This document shows positions 28,647 to 36,924 of a DNA stretch of 64,000 nt, one piece after another. The stretch lies in NCBI RefSeq assembly GCF_900167255.1, contig NZ_FUYB01000006.1, forward strand, positions 62,001 through 126,000, written 5' to 3'. The translations under genes and the position numbers were made by a program. The notes under the pieces were generated by a model. It saw nothing but the letters and a program-made list of their open reading frames with translations. It had not been told where the DNA came from and did no database searches. Every line of letters starts with the position of its first letter. Within the stretch, counting starts at the first letter, position 1. The DNA is from Thiothrix eikelboomii. Its GTDB lineage: Bacteria > Pseudomonadota > Gammaproteobacteria > Thiotrichales > Thiotrichaceae.

Positions 28647-28662
28647 CGAACGAAGTCGTTCG
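28647..28662 (+). other. small intercistronic hairpin
   Basis: CGAACG-AAGT-CGTTCG lies right after the amine-oxidase-like stop codon and before the next ribosome binding site. There is no T-tract, so it is more a stable RNA hairpin between two co-oriented genes than a terminator. Confidence 0.35.
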
Positions 28663-28681
28663 ATCCACACTAAGGAAAACT

Positions 28682-28996
28682 ATGTTGGAGTTTTGCATGT
28701 ATCAGCCAGAGCCGATTGATACCTCTAAGGTGATTTTGCCGAAAGTTTTAGAGGAGTTATTAGAGTTATTATCGTATAACACCCATGAGGTTTGGGCACA
28801 GCACCGTCTCCAAGAGGGTTGGGTCTATGGAGAGGAGCGGGATGATAAAAACAAACGCCATCCTTGTCTGATCCCTTACGAAGATTTATCAGAAACTGAA
28901 AAAGCTTATGACCGCAACACGGCACGCGAGGTACTCAAGGTGATTATGGCCTTGGGTTTTAAAATTGAAAAAACTAAGGATAGCGATAGTCAATGA
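28682..28996 (+). CDS. RyR-domain protein
   Basis: 104 residues from the ATG at 28682, which has AAGGAAA upstream. It is a single RyR domain: YQPEPIDTSKVILP, NTHEVWAQHRLQEGWVYGEERD, KRHPCLIPYEDLSETEKAYDRNTA. Such domains occur in ryanodine receptors and in many bacterial and phage proteins, where their role is unknown. Overlaps the convergent xthA gene by 23 bases. Confidence 0.88.
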   Translation: MLEFCMYQPEPIDTSKVILPKVLEELLELLSYNTHEVWAQHRLQEGWVYGEERDDKNKRHPCLIPYEDLSETEKAYDRNTAREVLKVIMALGFKIEKTKDSDSQ

Positions 28997-29750
28997 TCAC
29001 TGGCGCATGATCAGAAAAGCGTTCATCTCTGTAAATACGTGTGGTGACGACGCTGCCCTGCAAATTGGGAGTGAGTACTTGGTAGTCAATCCGCCAACCT
29101 AGATTTCTATCCCAGGCATTGGTGCGCATTGACCACCAAGTATATTGATGAGGCTCTTGCGGTAATTCGCGGAAAGCGTCAACAAAACCATATTCAACAA
29201 ACACTTTATCTAACCAAGCGCGCTCAGCGGGTAAAAAGCCAGAGAATTTCTGATTGGCCTTCCAATTGACTAAATCTTCAGGCTTATGGGCAATATTCCA
29301 ATCACCACAGATAATCGCGTGGCGACCCGACTGCTTTAAGCGGGTGAGCACCGTTTCAAAATGGGCAAGGCAACGGTATTTAGCGGCCTGACGAAGCTCA
29401 CCTGAAGAGCCAGAGGGTAAGTACAAGGAGATAACACTTAAGTCACCAAAGCGTGCTTCTAGATAACGACCTTCAGCATCAAATTCTTCCGAACCCATCC
29501 CCTCAATCACCGTGTCCGGTTGAGTGCGGCAATACAAGGCTACACCGCTATAGCCTTTTTTCTGGGCATCATGGTAATAACAGTGGTAGCCCGTCGGAAA
29601 AAAAGTGGCCGGATCTTCACGTAATTGATGGACTTGGGCTTTAGTTTCTTGAATACAGACGACATCGGCTTGTTGGGTATTCAGCCAAGCAAAGAAGCCT
29701 TTTTTAGCGGCAGAGCGAATGCCATTAACATTAGCAGTGATGATACGCAT
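28974..29750 (-). CDS. xthA: exodeoxyribonuclease III
   Basis: 258-residue AP endonuclease/3'-5' exonuclease of base excision repair. EEP-family residues are visible: N7 in TANVNGIRSA, Glu in CIQETKAQ, GDWNIAHKPEDL, and the C-terminal SDHAPVI catalytic His. The DNA-binding segment WRIDYQVL is present. Followed by argF-argD upstream on the same strand with 24 bases between, though function is unrelated. Confidence 0.96.
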   Translation of the reverse strand: MRIITANVNGIRSAAKKGFFAWLNTQQADVVCIQETKAQVHQLREDPATFFPTGYHCYYHDAQKKGYSGVALYCRTQPDTVIEGMGSEEFDAEGRYLEARFGDLSVISLYLPSGSSGELRQAAKYRCLAHFETVLTRLKQSGRHAIICGDWNIAHKPEDLVNWKANQKFSGFLPAERAWLDKVFVEYGFVDAFRELPQEPHQYTWWSMRTNAWDRNLGWRIDYQVLTPNLQGSVVTTRIYRDERFSDHAPVIIDYRYP

Positions 29751-29774
29751 AGGTCTGCACTCGTGGATTAAGGA

Positions 29775-30692
29775 TTAATGAGGAAAGCCCAGTAATAAGG
29801 CTTCCATTAACGCTTTTTGAGCATGTAAGCGATTTTCAGCCTCATCCCAAACCACACTTTGTGGGCCATCAATTACGGCTGCAGATACTTCTTTACCCCG
29901 ATAAGCTGGTAAGCAGTGCATAAAAATAGCATCGGGATGCGCCAAAGCCATTAAATCATCTGTGACCTCGAACCCCGCAAACGCTAGCTCACGCTGCTTT
30001 TTTTCAGCTTCTTGCCCCATGCTGGCCCAAGTATCGGTCGTGACGAGATCAGCATTTTGGACGGCCTCTTGTGGAGTCGCACAGAAGCTGAGCTGAGCAG
30101 CATTAGCTGCCACAATGCTTGCCTTGGGTTGATAGCCTTGTGGGGTACAAATGCGTAGTTTGAAGTTCAGCAGACGGGCAGCTTCCATCCATGAATGGCA
30201 CATATTATTGCCATCCCCGACCCAAGCAACAGTACGCCCAGTGGGTAAACCCCGTTGCTCGATCCAAGTCATTAGATCGGCTAATAACTGACAAGGGTGA
30301 TGGGTATCGGTTAAGCCATTGATCACCGGTACACGGGAATAGGCCGCAAAGCGCTCCACTTTATACTGCTCAAAGGTACGAATCATCACCATATCGACCA
30401 TACGCGAGATCACCCGCGCTGCATCTTCAATCGGTTCACCTCGGCCTAATTGGCTATCATTCGGCGATAGAAACAGTGCATGCCCACCTAATTGAGTCAT
30501 CCCCACTTCAAAGGAGACTCGTGTGCGGGTGGATGCCTTCTCAAAAATCATCGCTAAGCTACGATTTTGCAAAGGGGTATAAAGCTCGCCACGTTTAGTC
30601 ATGGCCTTTAAGTCGATGGCGCGTTCAAGCACAGCGAGTAACTCAGCAGAACTAAGATCGCTTAAAGTAAGGAAATGTCGGACTGTACTCAT
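29775..30692 (-). CDS. argF: ornithine carbamoyltransferase
   Basis: 305 residues, anabolic OTCase making citrulline in arginine synthesis. Carbamoyl-phosphate motif STRTR in EKASTRTRVSFE, HPCQ in DTHHPCQLLADL and the ornithine-binding HCLPAYRGKEV loop are intact. It follows argD on the same strand after 37 bases, a probable argD-argF operon. Confidence 0.97.
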   Translation of the reverse strand: MSTVRHFLTLSDLSSAELLAVLERAIDLKAMTKRGELYTPLQNRSLAMIFEKASTRTRVSFEVGMTQLGGHALFLSPNDSQLGRGEPIEDAARVISRMVDMVMIRTFEQYKVERFAAYSRVPVINGLTDTHHPCQLLADLMTWIEQRGLPTGRTVAWVGDGNNMCHSWMEAARLLNFKLRICTPQGYQPKASIVAANAAQLSFCATPQEAVQNADLVTTDTWASMGQEAEKKQRELAFAGFEVTDDLMALAHPDAIFMHCLPAYRGKEVSAAVIDGPQSVVWDEAENRLHAQKALMEALLLGFPH

Positions 30693-30729
30693 ATCAGCTC
30701 TCTGGCATCCGGCACAATAAAGAGCGAGA

Positions 30730-31911
30730 TTATAAAAAATCCCGTATTAAATCTATGACTGTAGTGATGATCTGATCCGCTTGTTGCTGAGTAATGACTA
30801 AAGGTGGCAACAAGCGGATAACATTTCCTGCGGTGACATTAATTAAAATCCCTTTAGCCAAACCTTGCTTGACTAATTCGCCGCAATCACGCTCGAGTTG
30901 AATGCCGATCATGAGGCCTTTACCACGCACTTCTTTTACGCCCGCCACCTCAGCTAAGCCTGTACGGAAACCCGTTAAGAAGTATTCACCTAATTCAGTG
31001 GCGCGTTGGGCAAGTTGCTCTTGTTCCATCACCTCAACGACCGCTAAACCTGCGCGACAAGCAAGAGGATTGCCGCCAAAGGTTGAACCATGATTTCCAT
31101 AGCCAAATACACTCGCAGCTTTGCCCCGTGCTAAACAAGCACCAATCGGCATGCCATTACCTAGCGCTTTTGCCAGCGTCATGACATCCGGTTGAATGCC
31201 AGTATGTTGAAAGGCAAACCATTTGCCTGTGCGGCACATACCCGTTTGGATTTCATCAGTGATTAATAAGCAGTCATATTGATCACAGAGTTCGCGCAAA
31301 CGCGGTAGATAGTCTGCGCTAGGAATTTGTACGCCACCTTCGCCTTGAACGGGTTCAACCAAGACCGCCACAATATTAGGATCAGTGGCTAATTGCTGGG
31401 CAACAGCTTCCGCCTCACCATATTGCACCCGCACAAAGCCTGCTAATAACGGACCAAAACCCGCTTGAGCTTTCGGATTCCCCGTTGCGGTTACTGTTGC
31501 CATCGTGCGCCCGTGGAAAGCATTACTCATGACAATAATTACTGGGCATTCAATACCCTTATTATGTCCATACAAACGCGCAATCTTAATGGCAGCTTCA
31601 TTCGCTTCTGCACCAGAGTTACAGAAAAACGCATTATCCATCCCAGCTAAGGCACAGAGGCGCGCACCTAAAGCCTGCTGATTTTCAATTTGATAAAGAT
31701 TAGAGGTATGAATCAAGCGCTGGGCTTGTTCACAAATCGCCGCAGCGACCTCTGGGCGGGCATGGCCTAAGCTACATACAGCCACGCCAGCAACTGCGTC
31801 TAAATATTCCTTACCTTCGGTATCAAAGAGCACAGCACCTTGGCCACGAGCAAAGGTGACAGGTAAGCGAGCATAGGTTGGCATTAATGTTTCTTTAATT
31901 ATAGTCGTCAT
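30730..31911 (-). CDS. argD: acetylornithine aminotransferase
   Basis: 393 residues from the ATG at 31911, which is preceded by GGAGGG; an upstream frame extension starts within the terminator-like leader and is rejected. A class III PLP enzyme of arginine (and lysine) synthesis: GAEANEAAIKIAR, the Asp-containing LITDEIQTGMCRTGKWFA, and the PLP lysine in MTLAKALGNGMPIG. It shares an operon with argF. Its leader holds a consensus promoter followed at once by an intrinsic terminator (see separate entries). Confidence 0.96.
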   Translation of the reverse strand: MTTIIKETLMPTYARLPVTFARGQGAVLFDTEGKEYLDAVAGVAVCSLGHARPEVAAAICEQAQRLIHTSNLYQIENQQALGARLCALAGMDNAFFCNSGAEANEAAIKIARLYGHNKGIECPVIIVMSNAFHGRTMATVTATGNPKAQAGFGPLLAGFVRVQYGEAEAVAQQLATDPNIVAVLVEPVQGEGGVQIPSADYLPRLRELCDQYDCLLITDEIQTGMCRTGKWFAFQHTGIQPDVMTLAKALGNGMPIGACLARGKAASVFGYGNHGSTFGGNPLACRAGLAVVEVMEQEQLAQRATELGEYFLTGFRTGLAEVAGVKEVRGKGLMIGIQLERDCGELVKQGLAKGILINVTAGNVIRLLPPLVITQQQADQIITTVIDLIRDFL

Positions 31912-31935
31912 TGCAAACCCTCCAGTTAAGATTGG

Positions 31936-31970
31936 GAAAAACAAAAAGGCAGCCGCTGCAGGCTGCCTTT
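31936..31970 (-). terminator. intrinsic terminator inside the argD leader
   Basis: Read on the minus strand: AAAGGCAGCC / GGCTGCCTTT (10-bp perfect stem, loop TGCAGC) followed by TTTTTGTTTTT. It ends about 24 bases before the argD start codon and downstream of the argD promoter, so it should end most transcripts unless disrupted. It may be an attenuator. Confidence 0.85.
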
Positions 31971-31986
31971 AGTTATTCAAAGCTCG

Positions 31987-32015
31987 AATATAGGGGATGA
32001 ATGCCGCTATGTCAA
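31987..32015 (-). promoter_or_regulatory. sigma70 promoter of argD-argF
   Basis: TTGACA (32015-32010) and TATATT (31992-31987) with a 17-base spacer on the minus strand, close to the consensus. The expected transcript start is near 31980, only ten bases before the terminator hairpin. Confidence 0.8.
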
Positions 32016-32121
32016 TCCAAGCACCTTAGGCACTAGAGAGGTTTATTCAAGCGAATTCAGAGAGTTGAAAATCTCAGGGTGATCTTTGATTTTAAACGGA
32101 TATTGATGGGTATTAGGCCGT

Positions 32122-32700
32122 TTAATGTGACCTTTTTTTAATATGATAGACACTAGCGGGTGGGAAATTATTCAGTACAAAACTGCTGCGTTCCGCGATG
32201 AGGCCATGATGTTGCAGAATTTGAGGCTTCACTGGGCAGCGATGGCCGTAGGTAAATTGAATAAAAACCCCCTGAGGTTTTAGTACTTGAAACGCACCTT
32301 TAAGAATTTCATCAATTTGCTTATCTTTCATGGATAAGAAGGGCAAGCCACTCACTACTGCACCGACGTCCTGTAAGGGTAAACGGTTGAGGGATTCAGC
32401 AGCCCCATTCACAACCAAAGCTTTGGGGTAGTGGGTTTGCATATTTTTGGCGAATTTACGATTCAGCTCAATCAATACCAAATTTTCTTCAGGGATACCG
32501 CAAGCCAGTAGTTGACGAGTAAAGACCCCCGTACCAGGGCCTAATTCAACAACCTTACCGACTTCAGCACTTAAACCTTTTACCATTTTGCGGGCTAAGC
32601 GTTCACTAGACGGTAACACGGATGCGGTAACCAGCGGTGCTTTCATCCACTCTAGCACGAAACTTGAGGTTTCGCGGAGTTTAACTGTTTTACTTAACAT
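32122..32700 (-). CDS. PmtA-like phospholipid N-methyltransferase
   Basis: 192-residue class I SAM methyltransferase. SAM motif I is VVELGPGTGVFTRQLL; the N-terminus (LEWMKAPLVTASVLPSSERLARKMV) and the GLPFLSMKDKQIDEIL stretch are typical of the Rhodobacter PmtA/KsgA-like group that methylates phosphatidylethanolamine toward phosphatidylcholine. An rRNA dimethyltransferase role is less likely because the length and motif IV (SGLPF) suit PmtA. Transcribed toward argD. Confidence 0.82.
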   Translation of the reverse strand: MLSKTVKLRETSSFVLEWMKAPLVTASVLPSSERLARKMVKGLSAEVGKVVELGPGTGVFTRQLLACGIPEENLVLIELNRKFAKNMQTHYPKALVVNGAAESLNRLPLQDVGAVVSGLPFLSMKDKQIDEILKGAFQVLKPQGVFIQFTYGHRCPVKPQILQHHGLIAERSSFVLNNFPPASVYHIKKRSH

Positions 32701-32776
32701 AAGTGCTCCTATCGAGGTTACCCTTGTTATTAGTAGGGCTGCTACTGTGGTAGTTCAAGTATTTAATAAAAAAACA

Positions 32777-32803
32777 TAAAAAAACCGGGCGTAATAACCC
32801 GGC
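32777..32803 (-). terminator. sodB terminator
   Basis: CCGGG (32785-32789) and CCCGG (32798-32802) form the stem; on the minus strand an eight-T tract follows (complement of 32777-32784). It sits 20 bases after the sodB stop. Confidence 0.85.
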
Positions 32804-32822
32804 TTCTTGTTTTTCAGCCTTA

Positions 32823-33407
32823 TTATGCTGCGAAGTTTGCGGCAGCAAAATCCCAGTTCACTAAATTATTTAAGAAAGTTTCTACAAATTTAGGACGTGC
32901 ATTGCGATAGTCGATGTAATAAGCATGTTCCCAGACATCAATACACAGCAGTGCCGTATCGCCTGTGGTCAAAGGCGTGCCGGCTGCACCCATATTAACG
33001 ATGTCGACTGAGCCATCCGCTTTTTTCACCAGCCAAGTCCAACCGGAACCAAAATTACCGACAGCAGACGCTTGGAAGGCTTTTTTGAAGTCCTCATAAG
33101 AACCCCATTTTTTATTAATGGCCTCTGCCAATGCCCCCGTAGGAGCAGCGCCACCATTTGGCTGCATGCAATTCCAGAAGAAGGTGTGATTCCACACTTG
33201 TGCAGAGTTATTGTAAATACCACCAGAAGAAGTTTTTACGATGTCTTCGAGCGATTTATCTGCAAATTCAGTATTAGGAATCAGGTTATTCAGGTTGGTA
33301 ACATAGGCAGCATGATGCTTGCCATAGTGATATTCAAAAGTTTCTGCAGAAATATGCGGGGCTAAAGCATCTTGTGCATAAGGTAAGGCTGGCAGCGTGA
33401 AAGCCAT
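32823..33407 (-). CDS. sodB: superoxide dismutase [Fe]
   Basis: 194 residues. Metal ligands are visible in YHYGKHHAAYV, VWNHTFFWNCM and CIDVWEHAYYIDY. AQVWNHTFFW with the NGG-x-APTG context is the iron-type pattern. Cytosolic; no signal peptide. Single-gene unit with its own terminator. Confidence 0.97.
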   Translation of the reverse strand: MAFTLPALPYAQDALAPHISAETFEYHYGKHHAAYVTNLNNLIPNTEFADKSLEDIVKTSSGGIYNNSAQVWNHTFFWNCMQPNGGAAPTGALAEAINKKWGSYEDFKKAFQASAVGNFGSGWTWLVKKADGSVDIVNMGAAGTPLTTGDTALLCIDVWEHAYYIDYRNARPKFVETFLNNLVNWDFAAANFAA

Positions 33408-33555
33408 GATATTGCTCCTTGATTTGGTCTTAAATATCGGCTGTTTAAAGGGCGTAAGATAGCCATTTAGAGGCCAAGGTGCAATAAGCCTCGTTCACAA
33501 GCTGGGCTTTTGGTCGTACACTTTCGGGTTTTCCACCAAAATAGAAGCTAACCTG

Positions 33556-34758
33556 ATGCAGCCGAAAATGCCCGGCCTTGTGGAGTTTGTTACGCTAGTG
33601 GCACTCCTTTCTTCGTTAATGGCACTGGCGATTGATGCCATGCTGCCTGCTTTGCCCATTATCGGTGATGATTTAGGGGTGAGTAATCCTAATGCCCCGC
33701 AGTTGATTATTTCTACCGTATTTTTAGGTATGCTCGTCGGGCAAGTCCTCTTTGGCCCACTCTCTGATAGTGTCGGACGTAAGCCATTAATTTATTGGGG
33801 GCTAGGACTGTTTATGCTCGGTAGTTTGGTGTCGATGTTTGCGCCGAGTTTTGAAATGATGTTGTTCGGACGCATCTTGCAAGGTATTGGTGTGGCAGCC
33901 CCCCGCGTTGTGACAATGGCGTTAGTCCGTGATTGTTATTCTGGGCGTGAGATGGCGCAGATTATGTCATTCACTATGATTGTTTTTATTATGGTGCCCG
34001 CCATTGCGCCCTCTTTAGGCCAAGGCATTTTATGGGTGGCTGATTGGCGGATGATTTTTGGATCATTTATTTTCTTATCAGCACCGATGCTGATCTGGTT
34101 TTGGTTGCGTATGCCCGAAACTTGGCCACCACAGAAGCGCCGCCCCTTTGCTTGGCAGGAGCAATGGATCGCCACCAAAATAGTCTGCAGTAATCGGTTG
34201 GTGATGGGATATTCCGTTGTCACAGGCTTGGTCTTTGCGGCTTTTTTAGGTTATTTAAACTCAGTTCAGCAAATTCTCCAAGAGCAATATGGCTTAGGTG
34301 AGCAGTTTCCTTTGTATTTTGCAGCCCTCGCTTTGTCGATTGGCGGCGCTTCTATCGTCAATGCTAAATTAGTGATGAAGTTGGGAATGCGACTGTTATC
34401 CGCTTACGCCTTGCAGATAGTCTCTGCTTTATCCGCAGTATTTTTAGTGATCGTTTTGTTACAGCAGGGTCAGCCGCCTTTATGGTTGTTTATGTTGTAT
34501 TGCTTGATTGCTTTTTTTAGTGTGGGTCTGCTGTTTGGTAATTTAAACGCACTGGCTATGGAAACCATTGGGGATTATGCAGGGATCGGTGCGTCCATTA
34601 TTGGTGTGCTTTCAAGTGCGGTGGCGATTCCTCTGGGTGTTGTGATTGGGCAAGCGTATAACAACACCGTGATTCCTATTGTACTGGGTTTCCTGATTTT
34701 GACGGTACTCGCTTTATTCTTGCAGCGTTGGACAGAGCGTCAACGCAGTCAGGATTGA
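33556..34758 (+). CDS. Bcr/CflA family multidrug efflux transporter
   Basis: 400 residues, 12 predicted helices, major facilitator superfamily. Signatures are ALAIDAMLPALPII (TM1), GPLSDSVGRKPL (MFS motif A) and GIGVAAPRVVTMALVRD (TM4 region), matching the Bcr/CflA drug:proton antiporters. No local regulator is present. Convergent with the flippase-like gene. Confidence 0.9.
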   Translation: MQPKMPGLVEFVTLVALLSSLMALAIDAMLPALPIIGDDLGVSNPNAPQLIISTVFLGMLVGQVLFGPLSDSVGRKPLIYWGLGLFMLGSLVSMFAPSFEMMLFGRILQGIGVAAPRVVTMALVRDCYSGREMAQIMSFTMIVFIMVPAIAPSLGQGILWVADWRMIFGSFIFLSAPMLIWFWLRMPETWPPQKRRPFAWQEQWIATKIVCSNRLVMGYSVVTGLVFAAFLGYLNSVQQILQEQYGLGEQFPLYFAALALSIGGASIVNAKLVMKLGMRLLSAYALQIVSALSAVFLVIVLLQQGQPPLWLFMLYCLIAFFSVGLLFGNLNALAMETIGDYAGIGASIIGVLSSAVAIPLGVVIGQAYNNTVIPIVLGFLILTVLALFLQRWTERQRSQD

Positions 34759-34787
34759 AAGCAAGCTCGAGAGCGGTTTAAGTCAGC

Positions 34788-35735
34788 CTAAAGCTTCGGC
34801 TTAGGTAATAACCAACCGACTAAACCGCCTATCAACGCTGAGCCGAGCACAAATAAGTGCAGATTAATGGCTGCACTACTGGCGATAGCGGGCGCTAAAA
34901 AAGGCAGGAGGGCGGCAATAATCCCTGCTTCATAAGTCCCGATTCCTGCGGGAGCATGCAGAGGGAGGACGCTAGTTAGTTCACCGGCCACCACCGCAGT
35001 AATTAAAACATTCCAAGTGACACCATCAATAAACTGATCCAAAACCCAAGCCAAGGTCAGTAGTTTGACGAGCCAGTTTAACCAAGTTAAGGCCCAACTC
35101 TTGAGAAAGCTCAGCATACTATCGGGTAGGCCAAATAAAGTTTGCTGAGCTAAGGCGCTAAAACGCCCAGTTTTACCTGCAAAATGCAGCTCAACTCGAT
35201 GGCGGAGTAAATAAACTAACGGCGGAATTAGCATCCATAGCAGGATAATAGGAATGGCCAGTCGTCTTAACGGAGTAACGACGAGCAAAGGATAAATAGC
35301 AAAGGCCAAAATGCAGTGTAAATCTAAAAAGCGAAACCATAATAAAGCAGAGACCGATTGTGCATAATTGATCTCAAAATAACGCTTCATCATCATGGGA
35401 AAGCTCAACTCACCCGTGCGAGCAGGCAGTAAATTATTGAATACATTATGCAGTAAAGTCAGACGTAAACAGGCAACTGGATACGGACGCAAGGCCGGAA
35501 AGTAATCATATAAGCGCCAAGTACGTAGGCCATAACTCACCAGCAGTAAGACAACCGCAATCAGCAATTGCTTCCAACTTAAACTGGCCCACGGTTGCAG
35601 GATATTTTTCCAGCCTAGCCAGTATTCCACGCCAAGCACAAAGAGGAGCACAATCAACCAAGGCCAAACTTTACTAAACCAGTGAGGTGGTTTAGAGCTA
35701 GAGGTCGGTGGCGGGAGTTGTTTAGTATCTGTCAT
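34788..35735 (-). CDS. lysylphosphatidylglycerol-synthase-TM/flippase-like membrane protein
   Basis: 315 residues with about eight membrane helices, of the UPF0104/AglD-like family. Typical pieces are LLPARTGELSFPMMMKRYF and the C-terminal SVLPLHAPAGIGTYEAGI. The family is thought to move or anchor lipid-linked substrates. It is divergent from a glycosyltransferase 2 gene with 54 bp between starts, a frequent pairing, which suggests a shared lipid-linked glycan role. Confidence 0.83.
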   Translation of the reverse strand: MTDTKQLPPPTSSSKPPHWFSKVWPWLIVLLFVLGVEYWLGWKNILQPWASLSWKQLLIAVVLLLVSYGLRTWRLYDYFPALRPYPVACLRLTLLHNVFNNLLPARTGELSFPMMMKRYFEINYAQSVSALLWFRFLDLHCILAFAIYPLLVVTPLRRLAIPIILLWMLIPPLVYLLRHRVELHFAGKTGRFSALAQQTLFGLPDSMLSFLKSWALTWLNWLVKLLTLAWVLDQFIDGVTWNVLITAVVAGELTSVLPLHAPAGIGTYEAGIIAALLPFLAPAIASSAAINLHLFVLGSALIGGLVGWLLPKPKL

Positions 35736-35789
35736 CGCGATAGGTTTTCCGTATAATCCGCTTGCATTCTAAATGATTGGATCAGCATT

Positions 35790-36794
35790 GTGGCGACTGA
35801 ATATGAAGAAACAGTAAGTATTATCGTACCTTTTTATAATGAAGAAGGTAATGTCTTACCCTTAGTCGAAAGGGTACATACCGCGCTCGCTGAATTCACT
35901 TTGCCTTGGGAGCTTGTGCTAGTCGATGATGGTAGCACAGATGCAACCCTAGAACGCTTACAGGCAGCGACGGCTCAATACGGTCAGCATGTTTTTGTCG
36001 TCGAATTGCAGCGGAATTTTGGCCAAACCGCTGCTATGCAAGCAGGGATTGATCAAGCGCAAGGGAGCTTATTAGTCACCTTGGATGGCGATTTGCAAAA
36101 TGACCCCGCTGATATTCCAGCAATGGTTGCTGACTTGCAGGAGCGGAAGCTAGATTTATTAGTCGGTTGGCGCAAAGAGCGCAAAGATACTTTAATTCTA
36201 CGCAAAATCCCCTCACGGATAGCTAATCGGTTAATCCGTAAAGTCACTGGCGTGTATCTGCATGATTACGGTTGCAGCTTAAAGGTTTACCGTGGTTCGG
36301 TGATTCGAAAAGTACGGCTCTATGGTGAAATGCATCGCTTTATTCCTGCTTGGGTCGCAACCACTGTACCGCCCTCACGGATTGGTGAGCGCGTCGTCAA
36401 GCATAATGAGCGTTTTAGTGGCGAATCTAAATATGGGATTTCGCGTACTTTCAGAGTGATCCTCGATTTGCTCTTCATGTGGTATTTTATGCATTACCGC
36501 GCTCGTCCTGGGCATTTCTTTGGGGTGATGGGCTTAGGAACAGGTTTAGTCGGCGGCTTAATTCTATTCTGGCTGACGATTGAGAAATTTATTTTCGGTG
36601 ATGATATTGGCGGTCGACCGCTATTGTTAGTTGGTGTGGTCTTGATGATTGCTGCCTTACAGTTTTTAACAACGGGTATTCTGGCAGAAATGTTAGCACG
36701 TACTTATTTTGAAGCTGCAGGGCGTAATGCCTATACGATTCGCGATACTGATGAGCAACCTGAGCGTGCTTGGTATTCAGCCTCAGTCACTTGA
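35790..36794 (+). CDS. ArnC/DPM1-like family 2 glycosyltransferase
   Basis: 334 residues. A cytosolic GT-A domain (1-235: VSIIVPFYNEEGNVL, DDGSTDATL, LDGDLQNDP as the metal-binding site) and two C-terminal membrane helices (~240-300) match polyprenyl-phosphate sugar transferases such as ArnC or GtrB. Translation starts at a GTG; no better ATG is present. Expected to charge undecaprenyl phosphate with a sugar; the sugar is unknown. Divergent from the flippase-like gene. Confidence 0.9.
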   Translation: MATEYEETVSIIVPFYNEEGNVLPLVERVHTALAEFTLPWELVLVDDGSTDATLERLQAATAQYGQHVFVVELQRNFGQTAAMQAGIDQAQGSLLVTLDGDLQNDPADIPAMVADLQERKLDLLVGWRKERKDTLILRKIPSRIANRLIRKVTGVYLHDYGCSLKVYRGSVIRKVRLYGEMHRFIPAWVATTVPPSRIGERVVKHNERFSGESKYGISRTFRVILDLLFMWYFMHYRARPGHFFGVMGLGTGLVGGLILFWLTIEKFIFGDDIGGRPLLLVGVVLMIAALQFLTTGILAEMLARTYFEAAGRNAYTIRDTDEQPERAWYSASVT

Positions 36795-36865
36795 ATAACT
36801 GGTTTTGATGGCTTTTAATGGCATCGTACATTGCTCTATTTCTGCTCTATGTTCAGATTCGCCTA

Positions 36866-36892
36866 AAAAGAGCGGTTTAAATCCGCTCTTTT
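36866..36892. terminator. bidirectional terminator
   Basis: AAAAGAGCGG (36866-36875) and CCGCTCTTTT (36883-36892) form a perfect 10-bp stem with loop TTTAAAT, between the convergent glycosyltransferase and ankyrin genes. A and T tracts let it work on both strands. Confidence 0.9.
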
Positions 36893-36924
36893 ATCGCTTA
36901 GTTTCCTAGCTCAAACTAAGCCAT

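Noticed and set aside
31971-32100. TGAAT / ATTCA half sites upstream of argD as ArgR boxes
   Set aside because: Half sites are not paired at the 18-bp ArgR box spacing; AT-rich sequence gives these by chance.
36601-36800. Possible CRISPR or phage features anywhere in the window
   Set aside because: I looked for regularly spaced direct repeats of 24-40 bases and for integrase, capsid or Cas proteins and saw none; coordinates are nominal.
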